Of a DNA stretch of 39,963 nt, positions 1 through 7,318 are shown in pieces (the stretch's first letter is position 1; every line of letters starts with the position of its first letter). The translations under genes were made by a program, and so were the position numbers. Below the pieces are notes generated by a model that saw only the letters and a program-made list of their open reading frames with translations, searched no databases and was not told where the DNA came from. The DNA is from Xanthobacteraceae bacterium. GTDB taxonomy: Bacteria; Pseudomonadota; Alphaproteobacteria; Rhizobiales; Xanthobacteraceae. The stretch spans positions 1 to 39,963 of the forward strand of contig JAQGJU010000117.1 of the NCBI GenBank assembly GCA_028290465.1. Direction: 5' to 3'.

Positions 1-866
1 TTCGGGCCGGACGCATCCGCGGTGATGAACGGCAGATTGATCTCGGTCTGCGTGGTGGAGCTGAGCTCGATCTTCGCCTTCTCGGCGGCTTCCTTGAGCC
101 GCTGCAGCGCGAGCTTGTCGCGGCGAAGATCGATGCCCTGGGTCTTCTGGAATTCGTCGGCCAGATAGCTGACCAGCCGCATGTCGAAGTCTTCGCCGCC
201 CAGGAACGTGTCGCCGTTCGTCGACTTCACCTCGAACACGCCGTCGCCGATCTCGAGAATCGAAATGTCGAACGTGCCGCCGCCGAGGTCGTAGACCGCG
301 ATCATACCCTGCTTCTGCTTGTCGAGGCCGTAGGCCAGCGCCGCCGCGGTCGGCTCGTTGATGATGCGCAGCACTTCCAGGCCGGCGATCTTGCCGGCGT
401 CCTTGGTGGCTTGGCGCTGGGCGTCGTTGAAATAGGCCGGAACGGTGATGACGGCCTGATCGACCTTCTGCCCGAGATAGGCTTCCGCGGTCTCCTTCAT
501 TTTCTGAAGGGTGAAGGCGGAGATCTGCGAGGGCGAGTAGGCTTTGCCGTCGGCCTCGACCCAGGCGTCGCCGTTGCCGGCTTTCGCGATCTTGTAGGGG
601 ACGAGCTTTTTGTCTTTCTCGATGATCGGGTCTTCGTAGCGGCGGCCGATCAGGCGCTTCACGGCGAAGAACGTGCGCTCCGGGTTGGTGACCGCCTGGC
701 GCTTCGCCGGCTGTCCGACCAGACGTTCACCGTCGTCCGTAAAGGCGACGATCGAGGGCGTGGTGCGCATGCCCTCCGCGTTCTCGATGACCTTCGGCGT
801 CTTGCCTTCCATGACGGCGACGCAGGAGTTGGTCGTGCCCAGATCGATCCCGATGACCTTGCCCAT
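1..866 (-). CDS. dnaK: Molecular chaperone DnaK (Hsp70), N-terminal part, cut by the window edge
   Basis: The reverse-strand frame starts at the ATG at 866 and runs off the window at position 1, giving about 288 residues of a protein usually near 630. It opens with [14 protein letters not shown], the phosphate-1 loop of the Hsp70 ATPase domain. It continues through conserved DnaK segments: [11 protein letters not shown], the [15 protein letters not shown] segment, [29 protein letters not shown] and DLGGGTFD. Only the nucleotide-binding domain is present; the substrate-binding domain lies outside. A GAGGAAAG ribosome site lies just before the start. DnaK folds proteins in the cytoplasm with DnaJ and GrpE, and grpE lies about 10 kb away in this window. 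A heat-shock promoter is visible upstream at 1004-1034. The identification is secure. Confidence 0.98.
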   Translation of the reverse strand, partial: MGKVIGIDLGTTNSCVAVMEGKTPKVIENAEGMRTTPSIVAFTDDGERLVGQPAKRQAVTNPERTFFAVKRLIGRRYEDPIIEKDKKLVPYKIAKAGNGDAWVEADGKAYSPSQISAFTLQKMKETAEAYLGQKVDQAVITVPAYFNDAQRQATKDAGKIAGLEVLRIINEPTAAALAYGLDKQKQGMIAVYDLGGGTFDISILEIGDGVFEVKSTNGDTFLGGEDFDMRLVSYLADEFQKTQGIDLRRDKLALQRLKEAAEKAKIELSSTTQTEINLPFITADASGP

Positions 867-1173
867 ATTCTTTCCTCTTTCTTACTACGGCAGGTCGACC
901 GAGCCCGATGGCGCTCGGAAGAAGGCTCGCTGCGGCCTCGGCCGCGCATCCCCTCTTCGACCCCCTCCATAACATGCGAAACGCCGTTCCTGCGGCGTCA
1001 TGGCTCATATAGGAGGAAGCCCCCGCCCCGCAAGGCGCGGCTTCACGAAATCGAGAGGTGAAGGGGGAGACGGCGAGCCGATTCGGAACCAAAGTTAAGG
1101 ACTTCGGCGACCCTGGCGCGGGCGCTGGCCGAACTTTGGATCGTTCAGAAATCTATGGGTGCTCCGCACCCCG
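867..1173. other. dnaK / porin intergenic region
   Basis: This stretch of about 300 bases separates the porin stop from the dnaK start; both genes read leftward. It holds the dnaK heat-shock promoter (1004-1034), the dnaK leader, and at 1145-1173 a second copy of the last 28 bases of the porin gene. Short reading frames here have no family signature and no good ribosome site. Confidence 0.6.
1004..1034 (-). promoter_or_regulatory. RpoH (sigma-32) promoter of dnaK
   Basis: On the reverse strand the sequence reads CTTG (1034-1031), 17 bases, then CCTATATGAG (1013-1004). This fits the alphaproteobacterial RpoH consensus CTTG-N17-CYTATNTNNG at every fixed base. Transcription would start near 997, giving a dnaK leader of about 130 nt. 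No CIRCE inverted repeat is present, so HrcA is not expected to act here. Confidence 0.8.
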
Positions 1174-1201
1174 TCAGAAATTGATGGTGCTCCGCACCCC
1201 G
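1145..1201. repeat. Tandem duplication of the porin gene's 3' end
   Basis: Two near-identical units abut: 1174-1201 (28 bp, the last codons and stop of the porin) and 1145-1173 (29 bp, just after the stop). On the coding strand both read CGGGGTGCGGAGCACC, then a variable ATCA or CATAG, then ATTTCTGA. The second copy has a one-base length difference and two or three substitutions, so it is an old event and not an assembly stutter. Confidence 0.85.
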
Positions 1202-2559
1202 GCCACCAGCGCATTGCCGACGGTCCGGGCCGGGTCGTTCGGGTCCGGCACGCCGCCGCTCGGCCGGACGATGTACTGAACGTCGGGCTGAATGCTCCAC
1301 CACGGCGCGATCTGGGCGGTGTAGCTCGCTTCGAACACCATCTCGCTGCTGCGGATCGGATAGGGTGGGCCGTTGGCCGAGAGCCTGTCCTGGTCGAGCG
1401 CCGAGGCATTCGGACTGATCTTGGCATAGACGGCGCCGAAGGCCAGCTTGTCGTCCGGACGGCCGGCCAGCGGGCCCTTCACGGCGATGCCGCCGTCGAC
1501 ATAGAGCGACAGCAGGTTGCGATCCGACGGCGCAATGCCGCCGCGCATGAAGACGTTCACGCTGCGCGCGTCGCCGCGCCAGATCATCTGGTCGGCGATA
1601 CCATAGATGCCGCCATTGCCCCGGTGCTGCACCGCGCGGGCATCCGGGTCGAACGCCAGCCCGACTACGGCGCCGCCGGCATCGATGCCGAATCGCTGGT
1701 CCGCGTGGTCGGACGTCATATGCCAGACGCCGATCTTGTAGATGCCCGGCAGACCGGCGGCCTGCGGCCCAGAATTGATCGAATAGTGCAGCTCGCCCAT
1801 CCACAGCGCGCCGCCACTGGTGCTGAATGTCGTGCCGTGCCGGTTGCAGACCTGCGGAGCTTCGGTGCAGTCGCGGCCGGCCGGATCGCCGGCGAATACC
1901 GCGCCCAGGATGGCAAAATCCTTGGTCGGATTGAGCTGGACCCGCACACCGGGGGCCGCCAGCGGATAGGACGGTCCGCCGTTACGGATATTGGCGGCCA
2001 ACTTGCCGGCCCAACCGAACGTGCCGTTGATCAGCGCAGTGGCGGACGGGCTGACGACGAACTCATCGTCGGCCGCGAGCTGGCCGGCCCGAATGGAGAC
2101 GCGGTCGTCGAAGAAATTCTGCTGAAACCAGGCGGTGAACAGCCGCGTCGTCGGCAGCGCGTCGATATTGCTCGGGTCCGTGATGCTGCCGACATTGTCG
2201 GCCGCGTTCCGCCCGCCATGGTGGATTTGGTAGCCCTTGATGTGGGTGCTGGCGCCGGTCCAGCGCATCAGTTTTTCGAGGTCGGTGTCGACCGCGACTT
2301 CCAGCCGGCCTTCATAGGTCGCGCCGCGGCGTAAGCCACCGGACGACACCGCCAGCGTCTCGCCGATATAGGTGATGCCGACGACGACACCTTTGTCCTT
2401 CAAAGCCGTGCGCGCACCGCCCCAATCGCCGGTGAGATATTCGCGCTGCCAGAGACCTTCCTCGGCCTGCGCCACGCCGATCGGCGCCATGAGGGCCAAC
2501 GCCAAGCATGCTGCGCCATGTATCGGCCGCCGATTCCGCGGGTATTGGGTCGTTCGCAT
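1174..2559 (-). CDS. OprB-family carbohydrate-selective porin
   Basis: This 461-residue outer-membrane protein begins with a signal peptide (basic start, hydrophobic ALALMAPIGVAQA, cleavage near residue 32). The mature N-terminus WQREYLTGDWGGARTALKDKG is the hallmark opening of OprB porins, followed by alternating beta-strand sequence and the C-terminal phenylalanine (RSTINF) that outer-membrane barrels use for assembly. OprB porins let sugars and related small solutes diffuse across the outer membrane; the substrate cannot be read here. The gene stands alone between dnaK and the glycosyltransferase locus. Its ribosome site is weak (AAGAAG). Its 3' end is duplicated just after the stop. Confidence 0.9.
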   Translation of the reverse strand: MRTTQYPRNRRPIHGAACLALALMAPIGVAQAEEGLWQREYLTGDWGGARTALKDKGVVVGITYIGETLAVSSGGLRRGATYEGRLEVAVDTDLEKLMRWTGASTHIKGYQIHHGGRNAADNVGSITDPSNIDALPTTRLFTAWFQQNFFDDRVSIRAGQLAADDEFVVSPSATALINGTFGWAGKLAANIRNGGPSYPLAAPGVRVQLNPTKDFAILGAVFAGDPAGRDCTEAPQVCNRHGTTFSTSGGALWMGELHYSINSGPQAAGLPGIYKIGVWHMTSDHADQRFGIDAGGAVVGLAFDPDARAVQHRGNGGIYGIADQMIWRGDARSVNVFMRGGIAPSDRNLLSLYVDGGIAVKGPLAGRPDDKLAFGAVYAKISPNASALDQDRLSANGPPYPIRSSEMVFEASYTAQIAPWWSIQPDVQYIVRPSGGVPDPNDPARTVGNALVAGVRSTINF

Positions 2560-2765
2560 CTTCTTGGCTCACCAAAGCGAATTGCGGATCGCCAAGTGGC
2601 CGACCGCGAGGGGCTTCATGATGACACAGCCCCATCCTTGGTTAATCAATCCTTACTGCGAACTATTATCAACAGAAAATCCCCGACTTGGTCGGTTTTT
2701 CTTACCTTGGCCGCCGTCAGCGGACAGCGAGATGCGGCATTCCGGTCGGAAAGCCGGCATTCGAA
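2560..2765. other. AT-rich porin upstream region
   Basis: This is the AT-rich leader and promoter region of the porin, with no gene visible. A short hairpin, CCGAC-TTG-GTCGG at 2683-2695, is followed by five T on the forward strand. It resembles a terminator, but no forward-strand gene precedes it; on the reverse strand the T-run is poor. A porin promoter must lie here, but no confident -35/-10 pair was found. Confidence 0.4.
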
Positions 2766-2841
2766 CTAGTGTGGTGGATTTGAAGTTCCTCCTATTGTTG
2801 CGGCAAGCTCGCAGAGGAACTTCAAATCCAAACCATACTAG
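2766..2841. repeat. Long CTAG-bounded palindrome, element A
   Basis: The left arm, 2766-2791, pairs with the right arm, 2814-2841, over about 26 bp with one mismatch and a two-base bulge, around a loop of 22 bases. The arms start and end with CTAG and share the core GGATTTGAAGTTCCTC. It contains no gene. It resembles a REP- or MITE-like mobile palindrome and belongs to the same family as element B, 13 bp away. Confidence 0.85.
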
Positions 2842-2854
2842 AAATATTAGTTTG

Positions 2855-2929
2855 CTAGTGCCCTTTGATTCCGAAGTTCGCTTCAGAGGGTACCGCACGG
2901 TATAGCGAACTTCGGAATCGGGACACTAG
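2855..2929. repeat. Long CTAG-bounded palindrome, element B
   Basis: The left arm, 2855-2882, pairs with the right arm, 2904-2929, with core GATTCCGAAGTTCGCT. Both ends are CTAGTG/CACTAG. The 21-base loop contains a small inner inverted repeat, TACCG-CA-CGGTA. It shares the CTAGTG...GATT..GAAGTTC plan with element A, but arm bases differ in a matched way, as expected if each palindrome is kept as a hairpin. Its right half is translated as the end of the neighbouring glycosyltransferase gene. Confidence 0.85.
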
Positions 2930-4094
2930 CCACAGACTCGGCCGGCGGGCGAACGGCTTCCCGGACGCTCAGGACGAACAATGCGACGAGCGGGAGGGTG
3001 CCGAACCCGGCGATCCCGAGCAGCATCGCGGAGGTCGGGGCCGCGAAGGCCAGCAGGTAGACCGGGCTCCATTCGGTTCGGAACGAAAGCCGCCCGGCCA
3101 GGGTCCAGACCAGGGCCGCCGTCACGCTGGTCAGATCATAGTTGAAGGCATACGGCGTCAGCAGCGACATCGCGCAGGCCAGAACCAGCGCGCGCCGGCA
3201 TGGATCGGCGGTGCGCCGCACCGCCCAGCAGGCCAGCCCGACAACCGGAACAGCCACCGCGATCTGCACCGCCAGCGCGGCCTGATAGCCGACGCCGAGG
3301 CCGCGCAGGTCGGCGAACACCGACACCATCATGTTGGTGTAAAAGCCGTAGAAGGAATCGAGCAGCTCATTTTGGTGCGAGCCGGCGACTTCGACGTAGT
3401 GCCGCCAGGCATCAAAGCCGAACAGCGCGACCGAGAACCCGAGCAGCACGCCGGCCGTCACCACCGCGGCCGCGATGGTGCGCCACGCGCCGAGCGCGAT
3501 CAGCACGAACGGCAGCACCAGTCCGAGATGCGGCTTGAACGTCAGCAGCCCGAACAGCACGCCGGCCAGGACCGGGCGGCGGTTGAGCTGCAGGATGCCG
3601 CCGAGAAACAACGAAGCGCTGAGAAAACCAGTCTGGCCGCCGATGGCGTTGATCAAAGTGGCGGGCGCGAGCGCCAGAATGAACAGCGCGACGGCGCGAC
3701 GCGTCCGCTCGATCTGCGACAGCGTCACCGCCGCGTAGGCGGCGAACAGGCCGACCGTCCACACCGCTAGCGCCGTAAAATACGGGAGCTGCGCCAGCGG
3801 CCAGAACACCGGCAGCGTGAACAGCGGATAGCTCCAATTGTGAAACGGCAATTCTTGGCCGAACAACGCGCTGATCGCCGCGTGATAAGCCTTCAGATCG
3901 AACAGCGTGGCGAGCTTGCCGCCCAGCGCAAGCTGCGGCCCGGCCCAGACGTTGATGAAGTCCCGCCCGATTTGGTAGCCCGTGATGTCGATGCCGTCGT
4001 GGACGGGCCAGTAGTTCCAGATCAGCAGCGGCGCGAACAGCGCAACCGACACCAGCGGATACACCAGATAGTGGATCGCCGATTCACGGGTCAT
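2883..4094 (-). CDS. Integral membrane mannosyltransferase-like protein (GT87 / DUF2029)
   Basis: About 403 residues with some ten hydrophobic membrane segments. The family marker is the block GGQTGFLSASLFLGGI followed by AGVLFGLLTFKPHLG, typical of DUF2029/GT87 polyprenyl-phosphate-dependent glycosyltransferases. An earlier luminal DF.NVWAG segment may carry the acidic residues of GT-C enzymes. I chose the ATG at 4094 because it leads straight into the first membrane helix. The longer frame needs a GTG at 4166 inside the upstream gene and adds a low-complexity tail made by a 15-bp tandem repeat. The gene follows the GT2 gene on the same strand, so a polyprenyl-phosphate sugar made by GT2 could be its donor (inference). 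The last 14 or so codons and the stop lie inside palindrome B. Confidence 0.8.
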   Translation of the reverse strand: MTRESAIHYLVYPLVSVALFAPLLIWNYWPVHDGIDITGYQIGRDFINVWAGPQLALGGKLATLFDLKAYHAAISALFGQELPFHNWSYPLFTLPVFWPLAQLPYFTALAVWTVGLFAAYAAVTLSQIERTRRAVALFILALAPATLINAIGGQTGFLSASLFLGGILQLNRRPVLAGVLFGLLTFKPHLGLVLPFVLIALGAWRTIAAAVVTAGVLLGFSVALFGFDAWRHYVEVAGSHQNELLDSFYGFYTNMMVSVFADLRGLGVGYQAALAVQIAVAVPVVGLACWAVRRTADPCRRALVLACAMSLLTPYAFNYDLTSVTAALVWTLAGRLSFRTEWSPVYLLAFAAPTSAMLLGIAGFGTLPLVALFVLSVREAVRPPAESVASVPIPKFAIPCGTL

Positions 4095-4106
4095 GTGCGT
4101 CACGCC

Positions 4107-4136
4107 GTGACGTTCAGCTTTGTGACGTTCAGCTTG
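4107..4136. repeat. 15-bp tandem repeat before the GT87 start
   Basis: GTGACGTTCAGCTTT occurs as two adjacent units, at 4107-4121 and 4122-4136, the second differing at its last base. It lies between the GT2 stop and the preferred GT87 start. In the longer GT87 frame it would encode a repeated (Q/K)AERH. This supports treating it as spacer and not as coding sequence. Confidence 0.7.
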
Positions 4137-4143
4137 GCCGCGC

Positions 4144-5142
4144 TCATGGGACCGAACGATCGGCACCGGGCGCCGGCAGGTCGAGATAACGCATGCGCTT
4201 GAACTCGCGGCGGCTGGCGCTGATCGCCTCGATGATGATGCCGCAGGTAAGACTCATGAAGCCGAGTTGCATGATACCGGCGGCCAGCACCGCCGTCGGC
4301 AATCGCGGCACCAGGCCGGTCTCGAAATAGGTCATGATCACCGGCGCGGCGAAGCCGAACGACAGCCCCATCAAGGCCAGGAAGATCGCGCCATAGAACC
4401 GGAACGGGTTCAGGGCTTTGTACATCCGCAGGATATTGAGCAGGATGCGCGTGCCGTCGCGATAGGTCTTCAGTTTGCTCGTCGAGTTCTGCGGGCGCTC
4501 GTCGTAGCGCAACGGAATTTCGGATGTCGCGAGCTTCAGGTCGAGCGCATGCACCGACAGTTCGGTTTCGATCTCGAAGCCCGACGAAGCCGCCGGGAAC
4601 GACTTGGCGAACCTGCGCGACACCACGCGGTAGCCCGACAGGATGTCGGTGAAGCCTTCGCCGAACAGATGCGCGACGATCCAGTTGAACAGGCTGTTGC
4701 CGAAGCGGTGTCCCGGCCGGAACGCCTGACCCTCACCGAGACGAACCCCGATCACCATGTCGACATTCTGTCCGACCAGTGCATCGACCAGCCGTCCGGC
4801 GGCGCTGGCGTCATAGGTGAGGTCGCCATCGGCGATGACATACACGTCGGCTTCGATGTCGGCGAACATGCGCCGCACGACATTGCCTTTGCCCTGATGC
4901 CGTTCGCGCCGCACCACCGCACCGGCCGCAAGGGCGCACTCGGCGGTGCCGTCGGTCGAATTGTTGTCGTAGACGTAGATGGTCGCGCCGGGCAGTCCGC
5001 GACGGAAGCTGTCGATCACGGCCGCGATCGTGGTCGCTTCGTTGTAGCAAGGCAGCAGGACGGCAATCGACTTGTTGCGGACGAACGAGGTCTGCGGCAG
5101 CAGCGCCTCAAGCTCGTCTCGAATCCGAGAAGTCTGGCTCAT
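4144..5142 (-). CDS. Family 2 glycosyltransferase, polyprenyl-phosphate sugar synthase-like (DPM/GtrB type)
   Basis: 332 residues. The GT-A domain opens with AVLLPCYNEATTIAAVI, continues with YVYDNNSTDGT (nucleotide binding) and has the metal-binding DGD motif in VIADGDLTYD. SGYRVVSRRFAKSFP follows, as in DPM1-like enzymes. Two C-terminal membrane helices (roughly residues 240-300) anchor it. Such enzymes transfer a sugar from a nucleotide to polyprenyl phosphate at the cytoplasmic face. It lies directly upstream of the GT87 gene and downstream of the STT3-like gene on the same strand, which fits a lipid-linked sugar donor system. The sugar is unknown. Start ATG at 5142. Confidence 0.9.
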   Translation of the reverse strand: MSQTSRIRDELEALLPQTSFVRNKSIAVLLPCYNEATTIAAVIDSFRRGLPGATIYVYDNNSTDGTAECALAAGAVVRRERHQGKGNVVRRMFADIEADVYVIADGDLTYDASAAGRLVDALVGQNVDMVIGVRLGEGQAFRPGHRFGNSLFNWIVAHLFGEGFTDILSGYRVVSRRFAKSFPAASSGFEIETELSVHALDLKLATSEIPLRYDERPQNSTSKLKTYRDGTRILLNILRMYKALNPFRFYGAIFLALMGLSFGFAAPVIMTYFETGLVPRLPTAVLAAGIMQLGFMSLTCGIIIEAISASRREFKRMRYLDLPAPGADRSVP

Positions 5143-5265
5143 GCGGCTATTCCCGGCTGTGGCTCGTGCGACGACGCCGTGTCGGCGTCGGGCTGTCGCA
5201 ACGCCCCACCGACGTTAGCCAGGACCGATTAAGAACGGGTAAGCCGAACCCAACACCGAGAATCG

Positions 5266-7035
5266 CTACGAATCCGGCTTCACGCGGTAAACCTTCCACG
5301 GACCGGCATCGAGTTGCAGCGGTTCCAGCCAATCCGGCACCTGGCCGGCCTGTAGCCGGCCCCACAGGCTGGCATCGAGGGCTTCTCCGGCGACGCTGAC
5401 GGGTCCGCGCGTTCCGCAGGTGACCAGATAATCCGCCGGGATTCGGGACAGCATCGGCCGCGCGGTTTCGGGCGGCGCGGCCAGGATGCGTTGCGCGGTT
5501 AGGATCGATTCCGACAGCCGGTGATAGGGCGCCGCCAGGACACGATGAGGGGTCCAGGCCAGCAGATAGGGGCCCCAATCCAGTTCGTCGGCCACCATCA
5601 GACCGGGCGGCAAAGCGGCGAATGGCGCGATGTTGCTTTGGTTGATGCAGGCTTGACGGGCGGTTGTGTTGAGGTCGGCGTCTCCCTGGAGACCCATCAC
5701 GGATGCCAGCCCCATGGCGGCGCTGGTAACCACCGACGGCGTGACCAGGATCGCGACGAAGACGCGGGGCACCAGACCGGTCAACCGGAACCAGCTGAAC
5801 ATTTGCATCGTGGCGACCGCGACCAACGGCATGCCGAACCACAATACGTAGGGATAGGCCTTGATGGCCCCGATCATCGTGGCAAGGCTGATCAGGAACG
5901 CGCCGGCCGCCAGCCCCAACCCGAAATCGCGCCAAGCTCCGTTCCGGTATGCTGCGATTAGAAGCGCGATCACGGCCAGCGCCGGAAACGCCGCCACGGC
6001 CATGCCGGTCACCGGCGTGTTCCGAAGCAGCGATGGCAAAGGCTGCATCTCGGCGACGCGATCAAGCCAGATCGCCCACACCGCCGGATCCATCTGCGCG
6101 TAAGGACCGCGCAGGCATTGCGGCTCGATGGCCGCGAACACGGCAGCCGCCGCGACACCGACGCCGATCATGGCGATGAGCCGCACCGGCATCGCGCATG
6201 TCGGACGCGCCAGCACACCGACACCGAGCCCGGCCACCGACACGGCACCGGCCAGATTGACGGCCAGTGCGTCGCAGGCGGCGTGGCCCCAATGCGCCGG
6301 GTCGACGCTGACCAGAAACGCCAGCAGCGTCACTGCCGCGAGCGCGAACCCATAGTCGCGCAGCGCCTTCGCGCAATTGGGCTCGACCACATAGCGCAGT
6401 CCGAGCGCGATGCCGCACAGCGCATGCACCGGCAGCGCCTCAAGACCGATCGCCAGCGAACCGCCGGTCAATGCGCCGGCCGCACACGCGGCCCAGCGCA
6501 CCCGGTCGGACCACACCGTGGCGGCGACCGCCAGCAACACGAAGGCGATCTGCACATTGTGATGATCGATGCGGCCGGGCCGGAATGGGTGCAGGCCCGG
6601 TATATTGAACACCGCCAGCAACAGCACGATCAGCGCCGCCTCGCGGCCAGCCAGCCGCCACGCGATGGCGGCCACGCCGATCAGGCTTGGGATCATCCAC
6701 AGCAGCGGCCACGCGGTGCCCATCAGGCGTTCGGCCATGGCCGCGTCGGCAAACAGGCGAAAGAACACAAAGAGCCCGGCGAGCCCGGCATCGATCAGCC
6801 GTGACCAATGCGACTCATAGCCGGGCGGCAGGCCGAGGCGCGGTTCGCGCAGATCGAACCAGCCCTGTCCGGCGAGAAAATTGCGCATCTCGACGAGACG
6901 CAACGCGTCATCGGTGTCCGGCAGCGTCGTAGCGGTATCGGCCCAATACTGCGCCAGCAACTGCGCGGCCATCAACAGCCAGGCAAGACCCAGAAGCATG
7001 GCAAAGGATGGTCCGCGCGGCGTCTGGCTCAGCAT
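5266..7035 (-). CDS. Polytopic GT-C protein, STT3/AglB-like
   Basis: About 589 residues with a dozen or so membrane segments and a soluble C-terminal part of about 130 residues. Near the N-terminus is the acidic loop LPDTDDALRLVEMRNFLAGQGW. Further on is RPGRIDHHNVQ, which resembles the DxHHxx motif of STT3/AglB oligosaccharyltransferases. Together these point to a GT-C enzyme using a lipid-linked sugar at the periplasmic side. The ATG at 7035 is preferred because the first helix follows at once; an in-frame ATG at 7128 would add 31 arginine-rich residues. No strong ribosome site supports either. It is followed by the GT2 and GT87 genes, and the FAD oxidoreductase gene diverges from it. The acceptor is unknown. 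Confidence 0.72.
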   Translation of the reverse strand: MLSQTPRGPSFAMLLGLAWLLMAAQLLAQYWADTATTLPDTDDALRLVEMRNFLAGQGWFDLREPRLGLPPGYESHWSRLIDAGLAGLFVFFRLFADAAMAERLMGTAWPLLWMIPSLIGVAAIAWRLAGREAALIVLLLAVFNIPGLHPFRPGRIDHHNVQIAFVLLAVAATVWSDRVRWAACAAGALTGGSLAIGLEALPVHALCGIALGLRYVVEPNCAKALRDYGFALAAVTLLAFLVSVDPAHWGHAACDALAVNLAGAVSVAGLGVGVLARPTCAMPVRLIAMIGVGVAAAAVFAAIEPQCLRGPYAQMDPAVWAIWLDRVAEMQPLPSLLRNTPVTGMAVAAFPALAVIALLIAAYRNGAWRDFGLGLAAGAFLISLATMIGAIKAYPYVLWFGMPLVAVATMQMFSWFRLTGLVPRVFVAILVTPSVVTSAAMGLASVMGLQGDADLNTTARQACINQSNIAPFAALPPGLMVADELDWGPYLLAWTPHRVLAAPYHRLSESILTAQRILAAPPETARPMLSRIPADYLVTCGTRGPVSVAGEALDASLWGRLQAGQVPDWLEPLQLDAGPWKVYRVKPDS

Positions 7036-7318
7036 GTTTGATGAGTATGGCTCGTTCGCAGCTTCGGACCGACCGGCGCGCCGCAGCCGCAACCTAGCGG
7101 CCCGGCATTGCGTTCGGCTTAACGTCATGGCCTGCGGCCCCAGGCGGGGCGTCGCGAAATAGCGTTACCGTTCGATTAACGCGCCGCACGTTTCGTGAAA
7201 TTTCGTCCGACCATAAGCCTGAAATTAACGGAATGCCTTGAAGGATGACGTTTACGGATCACGGCGACACGCCGGAATTCACGTGCCGACGTCGTCATCG
7301 TCGTCCCAGAAAGTGCAC
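7036..7318. promoter_or_regulatory. Divergent promoter region between the STT3-like and FAD oxidoreductase genes
   Basis: About 280 bases separate two divergent genes and must hold both promoters. It includes AT-rich patches near 7150-7180 and 7220-7235. No convincing -35/-10 pair or operator was picked out. In-frame upstream starts exist for both genes (7128 reverse ATG, 7238 forward TTG), but both extensions look non-native. Confidence 0.4.

Noticed and set aside
1159-2334. 391-codon forward frame opposite the porin gene
   Set aside because: No motif or ribosome site; the reverse frame has a signal peptide and OprB signature.
2683-2701. Hairpin with T-run upstream of the porin
   Set aside because: It would terminate forward transcription, but no forward gene precedes it, and the stem is only five pairs.
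2372-2905. 177-codon forward frame across the porin upstream region and palindromes
   Set aside because: It spans non-coding palindromes and the antisense of the porin start, with no motif.
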